A DNA stretch of 64,000 bases, taken from positions 62,698,509-62,762,508 of the forward strand of contig CM031860.1 in the NCBI GenBank assembly GCA_018697195.1, in the 5' to 3' direction. The notes beneath the pieces were generated by a model. That model did not search any database and was not told the DNA's origin. It saw only the letters and a program-made list of their open reading frames with translations. Source of the stretch: Certhia americana (taxonomy: Eukaryota; Chordata; Aves; Passeriformes; Certhiidae). Numbering within the stretch: position 1 is the stretch's first letter; every line of letters begins with the position of its first letter. Made by a program: the position numbers and the translations under genes. Positions 12,419-23,520 of this stretch are shown here, in pieces.

Positions 12419-14991
12419 TTCTACAACCTCTACAGCCAGTGTGGAATATCTAAGCAAAGACTGGATCCAATTAAAGACTCACACTGTATTTTAATTTCTA
12501 GAGAAGTTAAAAAGGACAAGAAATATATAGGTATTGTGCAACCCTTTCTGCAATATTATATTTTAAGATCTCTATTATTTTTCAGTTCTGTTTCTGCAGG
12601 TTGCTGAAGCCAGTGCTCTTCCTCACCCCTAATGCATCTCCTGCACCAATGGTTGGGCCTCCCATTCCCTTCCCCCTTTATTGCCTCTCCCAGCACTACA
12701 TCAAACTGTAAGATAAATATTAAAATAGAGAAAAATACAGAGCAGAGAGAGAGTCTGTCACTCAGCAGTGACGCACAGATTGTTGTGTGGAATGGGCCAT
12801 TTCTGTGGCACACGGAAACAAGGACGCAATGCAATCTCTGGCAAACACTTAAAAAGAAACATTTTTACAAAGATGCCATTTCCTCCCCTGACTTTGACAA
12901 AGCTGAACAACTGCAATAGCTACAGGGTCTCTCACTGACTATATGGCAAACACAGAAAATTAAAACCACTCCAATTGTAAAAGAGTGGAGTAATACTATT
13001 AAAAATTAATGCAATTAACTAGGTACTCCTGACTATCCAGTCCAGACATAATCACTTGTCTTCTGTACGTGCTGAGCTTAAAGGTTGGAATAATGCTCTT
13101 CTCGGTGAAAATTTCATCAAGTAAAGACAATCTTTGTCCCTTAAATAAGAAGATAGGCTACACACACTAAGAAATTAATGCAGGAGGCAAGTCTGCAAGT
13201 CAATGTGGTGAAAGCATTTGCAGAATAATGATATTTACTGTATTTCCAAATTTTTATGCTGTGCATAAAACTTTCCAACTATTATAAAGAATAACTCAGA
13301 GACAGGTGACAGAACAAAGTCAGTGGTGTGTCTGTGTTTCCTTTTGAGAATGTGTTCATGCTGCACATATTAATAAATATCAGTGAGATTAAATCAAAAT
13401 AACATATATGGGCAACTGAGCATGAATTTTCTGAATCACTGGAGATTGCTACCATAGTTATTTATGGGAGAAGTAAACAAATCTGTAATTATATTAAAAT
13501 ATAGGTGAAGCCTACATTAAAGCAGAGGAGGTGTAATGAAGATTAAAGAGAAATGACACCTATACTATTCTTACAATGAACAGATAAAGACAAAAATTAC
13601 CACTGAACAGGGAAAAATGCTTTTCAGGTCATTAAGAAGAAGAATGAAGTGAAAAACAAGGTTTGCACACATTAGAAATTCTTCACAGCTTTAAAGATGT
13701 TAACAACAGAAGGTGCATTTCGGATCACATTTTGTGGTGTTCAAGCCTAAAAAAATAGGTACAAAATTCCACTCAGTGTTTCGAACAAAGATTTTAATCT
13801 CTCATACAGGAAATGAAGCAAAAATATTTATGTGTATGTTTGTTTCTACTTATTTACACAGTATTTCAGACAAATTTATTTCAGAAACAACCAACAAATA
13901 TACTAAAGAAATGAACATTGGTTTTGTCCCAGCCTGTCCTGCAGATGGCAAAGAAGATGGAAAACCAACTTATTTTCAGTTATCTTGGCACTGTGGTTGC
14001 AATCCATACACCTGGTCCTTGGAAGAGCTCTGGCTGACACTTCCCAAAGCAGGTAGGACTGACTCCTTGTTTCTCCCCATGCCCAGGCTCTCAGTGGAAG
14101 ATGAGGGTTCTAACAGATAGTCTGCTCTGATTTGAGAACTGACCTTTCTCTAATAAGAGAACCACAGTTGATGTTTTTAAAAAGTCCTCCAGGTGAAGAA
14201 AATTTCAGGGAGACATTACCTGCAACAAGGACCTAATTAAACTGAACTGATTTCCTCCCAAATGTTTATGGTTTAGGAACCTTGCTGCACAGGAGACTAG
14301 AAAAGAAAAGAAAGAAAAACCCAAACACTGTATATTTGAGTGGCAATTATTTTCTGTCCCCCAGCTGGTTCTGGCAGTTATTTTAAAATGCCAGAGAATT
14401 CACTGCACTTTGATGAAGGCACTTGTTATTTCTTAGTTGTGAAGGAGACAATTCCAGAGCACAAAGTTCAAAAGACAGCATTCACAGAAGGCAATAATTA
14501 GAGTCAACCACACTAAGATGCTGTTGCAACTGAACAGCTCTGTCTGGTAGTTGTAGGGTCAGAAATTTAATGTTGCACCATTTGGTGTAATGGCTCTTGT
14601 AACTGCTTGCTTATTTTCACACCTACAGTGGAAAGTAATTAAAAGTCAAATACTTTTAGCTGTAATTAGATGGCAGGACTCATTTAAATTGAATGCAAGA
14701 AAAAGAAGAAAAGTAAAGAAAAATAAAGGAAGCATCAGATTTTATACTTAGCAGGTCAGTGTCTTCTCTAGTCTGAATTTATTCAGAAAAGGAAATTATT
14801 TAGTGAATGCCTGAGAATTACATACCTTTAGATTTTATTTTTTCCTTCAAAATATCAAAAATGCTAAAGAAGGAAATTAATGTGATTTATGCATTTTTTT
14901 AATAGAGCCTTTATATTCTACTCTTAGGACTTAACAGTATTAAAAGAAAGGAATAAAAAACATACATCTTATTTGGTACCACTTAGTGTTT

Positions 14992-15370
14992 GGTTCAGCC
15001 CAGATAAGAGAAGGCTTTGGAGTGACCTAATCAGTGCCTTCCAGTACCTGAAGAGAGCCTGCAAGAAAGATGGAGAGAGACAATTTACAAGGGATAGAGG
15101 GACAGGATACAGGGAATGGCTTCTCACTGCCAGAGGGCAGGGAGAGATGGGATATTGGGGAGGAATTGTTCCTTGGGAGGGTGGGGAGCCCTGGCACAGG
15201 GTGCCCAGAGAAGCTGTGGCTGCCCCTGGATCCCTGGAAGTGTCCAAGGCCGGGTTGGACAGGGCTTGGAGGAATCTGGGATTGTGGAAGGTGTCCCTGC
15301 CCATGGCAGTAGGAGGAATGGGATGAGCTTTAATGCCCCTTCCAACCCAAACCAGTCTGTGATCCTATGA
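14992..15370 (+). mobile_element. CR1 LINE fragment, ~380 bp
   Basis: Sense CR1 3' region. It includes the end of the decayed ORF2 (ACCTAATCAGTGCCTTCCAG, GGGAATGGCTTCTCACTGCC), then CACAGGGTGCCCAGAGAAGC, TGTCCCTGCCCATGGCAG and a CTGTGATCCTATGA end. Three frames stay open for 80-120 codons by chance; none is a functional product. Confidence 0.95.
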
Positions 15371-17524
15371 GTCCACTCTCCCCCTGGGATAATGGTAAAT
15401 CCTGCAGCACAAACAGGCTGGGAACCACAGACTCTTTTCTGCATTTGCAGGAATTTTCCTTTAATTATTGAATTTAATTTCACAACCTTCCTGGACCTCT
15501 GAAGAGGTGAAATCTTGCTCTGAGATTAGAAAGGGAAACAGCATGATTTGACAAGCCATTTGATGTATTTGCCTGTAATAACTCTGGCATTGCAACCTTC
15601 AGGGGAACAGAAAGCTGACAGCCAGAGAAAGGACACAAAGAACAGAGTTCTGTGACTACAAGCCAGTCTTTAATAAAAGGCACCAGAGATTTTTATGAGC
15701 AGAAAAATATAAATACATTTCTAAGCTTTTTTTAAAACTTTCTCATTTGAAAAACAAAGAACCTCTGATTGTGAGACATACCTAATGATCAACAGAAAAA
15801 CTTGTAATAGTTGGAGCATAAAGTAGTCAAAAAGTCCTTCACATGAAGATAATTGGAGTATCTAATGCATAAATCAACAGTATTTATCTGTTAGAGGCGT
15901 TTGACTTCAAAACCACAAAAAATTGGAGAAAGAGTCTTAGAGAACTAAGACTTTGGAGTCTTTAGAGAAAGTGTCTTAGATTTGTTTTATCCTGCCAGTG
16001 CTACTTCACCACAAAAACTTTCAAGACCATTTCTTATTTTCCCTTTTTAACCTTAATTTAAAGGCATGAGTCTTACGGCTTTTTTGAGATTCTTGACTTG
16101 ATCATCTCAAGTAATTTCATCTTTTTGCCCTGAGAAGTCTTCTCAGAAAGGCCTCAGCCTGGCTCACTGTGCAAACACTGAAGATGCCATTGCAGAAATG
16201 TAAAATCCCTCTAAACCTCCACATACCGCACTGTCTAACACTAAAGTATTTTATCCTGCAGTAATCCTGGAACAATTGGGAAAACTAATTAAGCAATGAA
16301 GCATATAAAGAAAAGTGAGCAACACAGCCCAATACAGCCATTAAAATATCAGAATATTTCTGGATGTAATTTATTTACACATTTTCTACTCCATTAATTT
16401 GAAATGAAAATGCATTTACCAAGTCACTGAAAATCTTCCTCCTTAAATATGCAAATATATCTTCTGGAATTTCCCAATATTGAGTCACACAAGCTGTACA
16501 TAAACATTAAAACTCAAAAATATCATAAACTTGTTAAAGAGCAAGGTTTTTATCAATGTACTACAGAAATGAAAATTTATCACTTACATATTCTCCATTA
16601 TTTTCCATCTATTGAGACTTAAAATTATATATATAATCTTGGCTGAAGATAGGTGTTAATGCTGGGGAGAAATTCCTGAGACACCAGAGGAAACATTACG
16701 TATTCTTAGGAATATAAACTTTGATCAATGTGGCAGTTCCTTAACTAGAAGGGTTTCTAGCTGCATACTTAAGGGAGTGTCATTTATTTCATTTAAATGG
16801 GTTTTAACAAGGCTAGAATCTTAGCATCATCTTCATATACCTGGGCTAAAAAGCATAATAATCCGGGGAAAAAATAAAAGAATTACAATGCTGATAGTTT
16901 TCAACTGTAAGTAGCATTGATTTAACCTTTAACAGTACCCAAGATGCACAAGGCAAACTTTTTTGTACAAAAAGACCACGTTTCTGTCTTGAAAAGTTTC
17001 CCAAAGAAAGCTACAGGCTTCCTTAAACCTGCTCATAGAACTCTTGTCCTTCTGATGATTCATCAGGATTAATACTGGAGAACCAGATTATCATTCTTAG
17101 GAACCTTACATACATAAAATAACAGTTAGAAGCAGCAGTCAAAGCATAATGTGAGGCAAAAGAAACCAGCTTCAAGCACTATTAATCAATATGAAATAAA
17201 TATTTAATAATTAATAAATAGTTAATCTTACGTTTTTAAAAACACAGTCCTCTCCCTCAGATGTAGGCATGTCTGTTTTACTAAGAAACAAGGAAATTAT
17301 TACTAAATTATTATCTAAACAAAAATGACAATCGACAACTCTATAAAAGACTGAGTCAAGCAGAATGGCAGTGAAAGATCACATACACACACCTGGGTTA
17401 ACCCAGTCTCACAAAGAAATAATTTCTACCTAGCTTGCAGTAGAAAGTTTACAGAGAGATTTATTTAGAAAGAAACATTTGGGAAGGTACTGGAGGAATC
17501 CCAAATTTATCAGACACAGACCAG

Positions 17525-17614
17525 GAAAACCTGGACTAGTTGGTCCTGCTCTGAGTAGAAGGTTTGAACTACAGAATGTTCAAAGGCCCTTCCAATCTCA
17601 ACAATTCTGTGATA
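17525..17614 (+). mobile_element. CR1 LINE, short 3' end
   Basis: A diverged sense copy ending AGGCCCTTCCAATCTCAACA then ATTCTGTGAT; the upstream boundary is approximate. Confidence 0.7.
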
Positions 17615-18289
17615 GCAGTGAAGAATTAATTAATCCAGCTCATGCTATAAAGCCAACTTTGATGTTTGGGTTTGTTTTTTTTTTTTGGAGTTGATGTGAG
17701 AAACACTGAGGTCCAAAATGAGCTTTTTGAAAATGAGAACACTGATAAGCAAATCCAGAATCCAAAATTGTTGAAAACTGGGTTTCAAGAGATAACCCCC
17801 ACTTCTATGCTGTTGGGAGGACACTGTTGAGATCCACTTGGGCATTCATGGTAAACTTCTTTCCAATAAATTAAAAGAAGCCACGAGCTCTGAATCTTCT
17901 GGAGTTCTTGGTTTGCAGAGCCAGAATGTGACCTGGTTTCACAGCCCTGTGTTCTCCCTCTGCTCTTTGGTTTGCCTAAGACACGATTCAGAGTAGACTG
18001 ACAGGTTTAGAAGCAATCTCTTGTTCTCTCATGAAGTGACTGTCACAGAAGTGCTCACATCAGTGTTTATCCTTGCACTGACAAAATCCTGACGGAAATT
18101 AAAATAAAATATTAGATGAGTTTGAGCTCTGGTTATCTATTTTGCTAAGACATTTAGTGAATCAATACAGAACCACCAAAACAAACCCCCAGGAATGTAT
18201 ATATTTTAGTAGGCCATAGAGGAAGAACAACATCATTTGTAGCTATTATTCCTTCTTATTTCGTGAATGGTTTCAGTAAAACTCATCAT

Positions 18290-18620
18290 TCATTAAAAAT
18301 TATTCATCTCCCTTGGCCTTTACTTTCTGCTTCATGTTTCTAATGAACTTAATGTAGCAAGTGATGTAATCAGACAAAAGCATGGTAAGGGCTCTTTCTG
18401 CCACAATAGGCACAATCATATTTAATTAAGAATTTATCATTAGCTGAAGGTATTAGTTAACTATTACAGGCCCACTATATTGTCTAGCTCAGAGAAGCAG
18501 CTTCCTCATTAACAAACAAGTGCTTGGATCTAATTGCTGCCTCTTTAATCAGCTCGGTGCATTAGTATCTCATTAACTGGGCCTCACAGAACAAAATTAT
18601 TGCTTTGATACCACTGGAAA
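18290..18620. promoter_or_regulatory. Candidate conserved non-coding element (inference)
   Basis: Repeat-free and dense in TAAT/ATTA homeodomain-type words: TTTAATTAAGAATTTATCAT, TCTAATTGCTGCCTC, TTTAATCAGCTCGGTGC, TCTCATTAACTGGG. This resembles vertebrate developmental enhancers in style only. Confidence 0.35.
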
Positions 18621-18739
18621 GGATTAACAAAACCATAAAATATTCTTGGAGGATCTATCCAGCATCCACTCACCAAGGAGCAGGTATAAATACCCTCTAA
18701 TTACGACCTGGAAACAGTGAGTGGAATTACACTCCAACA

Positions 18740-18773
18740 AGTGAAGCTTGGATAAAAGTGAAGCTTGGATAAA
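18740..18773 (+). repeat. 17-bp tandem duplication
   Basis: AGTGAAGCTTGGATAAA occurs twice in succession, identical. Confidence 0.95.
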
Positions 18774-20193
18774 GGTTTCAGTGTGAAACCAGTATTCCTC
18801 AGTGAACTGCACACTTCCCTCTGCAGAGAGCCATTGAAACAGCTCAGGGATAGAAGGAGAACATCCAGCACCTACTAATTTTTTTTTCTATTTCTACAGA
18901 CATTTTACATTCATATTTCACTTTGATCCCATATATCTAAGCTGACATCACTCCTTTCTTCTCTAGGCATTACACTATGGAATAAAATAAATGCAATAAC
19001 CGCTAATTTTGTGTTTGCGTGGCATTTTTTTCCTGGGTAGGTTTTTTTTTTTTCCCTTTAATTTTGCAAGAAATCAATGAACGTTCTGGATCCTCTTGAT
19101 TTTTTCCCTTCATTTCATGAATATTCCTTCCATAACTTCATAGATCAGCATGGGATTACCATGGGTTCAGGAGATGCTCCACTACCTCATAAACCAAGGG
19201 TCCCTAAAATATTTATTTTTTCATACCTAGAAAAAAAGAGTTGCCCAACATTAAACAAGCAATGTGAGACATCCAGAAGATGTTTCCTTTGTTTTCATCA
19301 TATTAATCTGAATATCAGCAGGAAAAAAATTCCAGCACTACCTGCACTCAATCCTTCAAGTGATTTTGACTTGAGGATTCAGTGAGTCAGAGTTTCCATC
19401 TTTATATACAGAAATTTATTAAGTCCTACAGCTTGGCAGGGCAGAAAAAGAGATGTAAAGTAATCTCATACTGCTTTCAGGAAAATTTTCAATAAATAAA
19501 TTGTGCAAGATAATGCTGTGGGTACAAAAAAGAACAAGTTGAAGGAATGTCTGCTATAAAAGTGATTTTCTCTGAATAACAATACTTTAAAAATAAGTCT
19601 CTTTTTCAGAGATGAACAATTTTTCATTGGAGAATAGGTCAGAAATACAAGTGCGATAAAATATTATTTCAGTTTTTTCTAACACTCTGTAATGAGCAAT
19701 TTGATCCATTATTGCCATCTTGAGAAAGGGAATCGAAGTAGTTCATACTTAAAAGAAATGTTTCTAAGTAGTTCCTTTTTAGACCATAAAATAGAGATAG
19801 GTTTATTTTCCTTTCACCTCCAAGAAATAATCATTCCAATGTGAAGGAAAACTTTGTAGTTTTAAGAAAATCTGCTAAAAATGTAGAAATTTTAGACTTC
19901 CTTGCAAAAACAATTCTTTGTTTCCACTTTATGCTCATATACTCACTGTCAAAAAAGATGGAATTCAGGTTATTTATAAGACAAAAGAAACAAGGCAGCC
20001 CTCAGCAAATGTGAAGTTTAAGAAAATATCCAACAGTCATACAGAATGTCAAAGGTCTGTCACTGGGCATAACAGCAGTATTTACTTTGATTACCTGAAA
20101 TAAATGCACGTTATCAGTGCAATGCGAGCACTGCTGCTCTGGAGGGAGCAATGAGCTGCAGATCCACCAGGATAACAGGGTTGTGTGTACTGG

Positions 20194-20236
20194 GAATCAG
20201 GGAATCACAGACTGGTTTGGGAAGGAAGGCACCTAA
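20194..20236 (-). mobile_element. CR1 LINE, 3' part split by an LTR
   Basis: Antisense CR1 terminus (AATCACAGACTGGTTTGGG, GGCACCTAA) that stops where the LTR at 20237 begins and resumes at 20746. The last five bases, CCTAA, are the left target-site duplication. Confidence 0.85.
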
Positions 20237-20745
20237 TGATGCCATTTTGGTTTTTGTTTGGGTTTTTTTTTTCCCTTTTATATGTTCTCTGTATTCTTTG
20301 TACATGTATTGGTAGCTCTGTAACCTATTGTTTTTGTTGCCCGTTTTCCCAATACTTTTCCATGGCCTTTCCCTAGGCAAAAAAGACAAAACAAATTCCA
20401 GAACTCCAAGCCCTGGAGGGTTAAAGACTCCTATCCTATTTTGGTTCTTCCCGAGAAGCAAGGCCAAGAACAACTCTTGGAGACACATTTTCACAAAGTG
20501 GAGCTAATACCAAAAGAGGGACTCCAGAGAAGAAGCTTGACCTAGGAAAAAATTCCATCTCCACTTGTCCTCCTAATTGGTGCTTCTTTGTCAATTATGT
20601 ATAAAAACTGTATTCACCCCATGTGGGTGAGCCTTTGTGGACATTCCCATAACTGCTCCTGGAGGCCTCCAAATAAAAATCCTTTTATATTAGCTCCCAT
20701 ATTAATACAACCTCAAGTTTAATTTCTAGGTTGAAAAAGGCAACA
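20237..20745 (+). mobile_element. Solo LTR of an endogenous retrovirus, inserted in CR1
   Basis: A 509-bp unit starting TGATGCC and ending GGCAACA, an imperfect terminal inverted repeat of the TG...CA kind. It lies between the two halves of one CR1. The flanking CCTAA (20232-20236) and CTTAA (20746-20750) fit a 5-bp target duplication; intact CR1 has CTTAA once here. It has a TATAAAA at 20600-20606 and an AATAAA at 20672-20677, giving + orientation. No internal retroviral genes adjoin it, so it is a solo LTR. A 5-bp duplication is typical of ERVL-type elements; family assignment is inference. Confidence 0.85.
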
Positions 20746-20876
20746 CTTAAAGCTCATCCAGGGCCACTCCTGCCACAGGCAGGGACATCTTGCACTATCC
20801 CAAATTGCTCCAAGCCCCACCCAACCTGGCCTTGGACACTCCCAAGGATCCAAGGGCAGCCCAGCTGCTCTGGGTG
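20746..20876 (-). mobile_element. CR1 LINE, 5' part split by an LTR
   Basis: Continuation of the CR1 at 20194: CTTAAAGCTCATCCAGG, AGGCAGGGACATCTTGCACT, CTCCAAGCCCCACCCAACC, ending near CAGCTGCTCTGGGT. Confidence 0.92.
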
Positions 20877-22883
20877 AATTTCTCAGGAGAAATTATCCTT
20901 TTAGAGTCTGTGCAGCACCTGCCAGTTACCTGCTAACCATTCACAAGAGGTGAAATCTGTGCCTCACTGAGCACACCCACAATTTCATACTGAATTGAAG
21001 ACAGCACTGTCCTCTCTCCCCACATGGAATCCTGCAGGATCCTCAAGTGTTTTGTCTTATGGCAATCACCTTAATTATCCATATTTGGTACCTGTTGATG
21101 GCTCAAGTGTTGGCAAATTCCTTTCTTTTTCCCTCCTTTTTCTTTTTTGAGATGTATCCTATGCTAGGGTGGTATCTTTTTTTTTTAGAATTTTTATTCT
21201 GCTTGCTTATTTTTACAAATAGCAGAAGGTTTTCCACTTTTTAATACATAATTCATATTATAATCATTAGCGTTATTGTTCATATTATATTCACAAAGTG
21301 TTGTGGTTTTTTTCAGAGTACAGCAGGAATTAAAACACAAGAAAATACTGAAACAAATTTTGTGACAGTCAAGCTGAATTCAAAAATATCTCTGAAAAAA
21401 AAAAAAATCAAATTTATATGGTATAAGACAGCAAATTTTCTTAAAGAGAAACCCCCCAGCATTTGAAAACTAGACCTAACTTTCCTTGTTACCCATTTCG
21501 GAGATTTAGAAGCTTAGTCTCCAGATCAATTTTTCTGCTGAACTTGGTAAGAACAACTTTCCCATGTTCTTGAATTCAACATTTTAAGACTGAAAAGGAA
21601 GCTATTCTGTCCAACCTTTCACACATTTCAAAGATAAGGAATACAACATGCATTTTTAATTAAAGCTTTAAAATTAAACCACTGGTGTTCCTCATTAGAA
21701 ATATGGCAATTTGTGTCTCCTACTAAAATAAAAAGAATAAAAATAGACTTCGAAGTAAGTGCTGAATTATTGTTCTGATGTGGAGCAACAGTTTTCTGCT
21801 TTCTCCACTGCTGCATAAAGCTTTGAATTTGCCTTTTCACCTGTCACACTCTCCTTTATTTTTTCCCAAATCCTCTCTAATCTCCACTCCTTTGCTGTTT
21901 AAGCAGTGCTTTTCCAGACATGGATTTTTATTTTGTTATTTAATAACTCTGGAAGCATTAACTTGTGTATATCTTAATAACATTGATCTCTGCCTGTCTG
22001 AATATTGGCATTTAAAGCCATGATGCTGCTGTTTATTGATTTGCAGCATTCAGTGGATACTGACACTAAATACAAACAATTTACATGGCCTACCACACTT
22101 TAAAAAAAAAAATACAGTGAAACCATTTTCTACCTTGTTCTCTAAAATGTGATGTTTACATGTTTATCTGGGTTTATGGTATTTTTTGTAAAGTGTTCCT
22201 CCTGAAAAATACATGCAAATCAGCATAAAATAAAATATATAATTTTTTATACTAGTAAATGACAAAAAACTCCGCTCAGAATCTTTCTGTTGTTGTCTCC
22301 TAAACAAGACATATCTGCTGCAGTATCTACTGACAAGTTAAACTTAAGGAATCTAAAAAGTTCAGAAAATAGCCTAAAAATGCCTATACAATGTTTTGAA
22401 GACAGGAAAAGATTAAGGCAGTGAGGAATTGAGAAAAACAAGGAAAACAGGCACTGAATTCCTTGCCCACTTTATGCTTAGAGCTGTTCTTTTAATCTAT
22501 AATATCAGCCTGATTTTTCAGTAAGTGCTGCTGGTTACACTGACACAAAAAAGAAGTGTGAAGAAACAGGACTTCTATTTAATTTGGTTTTTGCACGAAC
22601 ATACAAATGTTTGATTATTCATTTTTTTTTTAATCTTTGCCTAGCAGTGGGAAATCCTTATCAGTAGAAAACAGCATCCAAATTACAGCGTGTTTGCCTC
22701 TTCCACAGCTCCATTCTATGGCAGTGAACTCCAAATCTTCCTGTTAATGATTGCAGAAGGCCAAAATTTCATCTACAAGCTCAATTGTAATAAAGAACTG
22801 CAGGCTAAGATGGCCAGCAACATACAGGTCATTTTTCATAGATACATGAAAAAATATTTAAATTCAACATAAATATATCCACC

Positions 22884-22985
22884 CTCCTGTCAGGGAGTTG
22901 TAGAGAGCAACAAGGTTCCCCCCTGAATCTCTTTTTCTCCAGGCTGAAACCAGCTGCTCCTTATCAGACTTGTGCTCCAGACACC
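22884..22985 (-). mobile_element. CR1 LINE fragment, internal
   Basis: Antisense piece of the ORF2 3' region: CTCCTGTCAGGGAGTTGTAG, AGAGCAACAAGG, TTTTCTCCAGGCTGAAAC, and ACTTGTGCTCCAGACACC. It lacks the CR1 3' terminus. Confidence 0.85.
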
Positions 22986-23100
22986 TTAAAATCATAATTA
23001 AATTGATAGAAGGAGGGAAAAACACAAAAATGAATCAAAAAAGGCTTTAAATTGAAGAGACTTTAGGCCATTGCTGCCTGACTGGTCAGGGGAAGCAGTC

Positions 23101-23520
23101 AAAGAATGATGTTGATAACAGACTGATGTTTTAGTTTTACCTGAGCAGTGTTAGCACTGAGTCAGGGATGTTCCAGCTCCCCACACTGCCCTGCCAGAGG
23201 GCACAAGAAGCTGGGAGGGGACCCAGCCAGGACAGGCTGACCCCAAGTATCCAAAGGGATATTCCAGATCCCAGGAATCATGCTGAGCAAGAAAACAGGT
23301 GAAGTGGAGCAGGGCACTGCGACTGCTGCTCAAGGCCTGGCTGGGCATCAGTCAGTGGTGGTGAAATACCCCATTGTGCACCACTGCTTTTGTATATTCT
23401 TTATCATCATTATCTTTATTATTATTTTTCCTTCCATTTCTCTACTGTTAAACTGACTTTATCTTAATCCACGATTTTTTTTTTTTTTTTTTTAACAGTT
23501 CCCCACTGGGAAGGACTGAG
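23101..23520 (+). mobile_element. Decayed endogenous-retrovirus LTR (avian ERVL type)
   Basis: Matches the layout of a common avian LTR as I remember it: GATGTTGATAACAGACTGATG, then GGCACAAGAAGCTGGGAGGG, CCAAAGGGATATTCCAGA, TTTTGTATATTCTTTATCATC and TTAAACTGACTTTATCTTAA with a long T run. The TATA box usually found after CATGCTCAGC is changed to CAAGAAAAC, so the promoter looks dead. Both ends are truncated and no target duplication was found. Confidence 0.78.
23475..23493. repeat. Poly-T tract in an LTR
   Basis: Nineteen T within the decayed LTR, where related LTRs carry a shorter T-rich stretch. Confidence 0.9.

Noticed and set aside
13713..14120. 135-codon plus-strand frame
   Set aside because: No recognisable domain or family, no splice or promoter context, AT-rich codon use like the intron.
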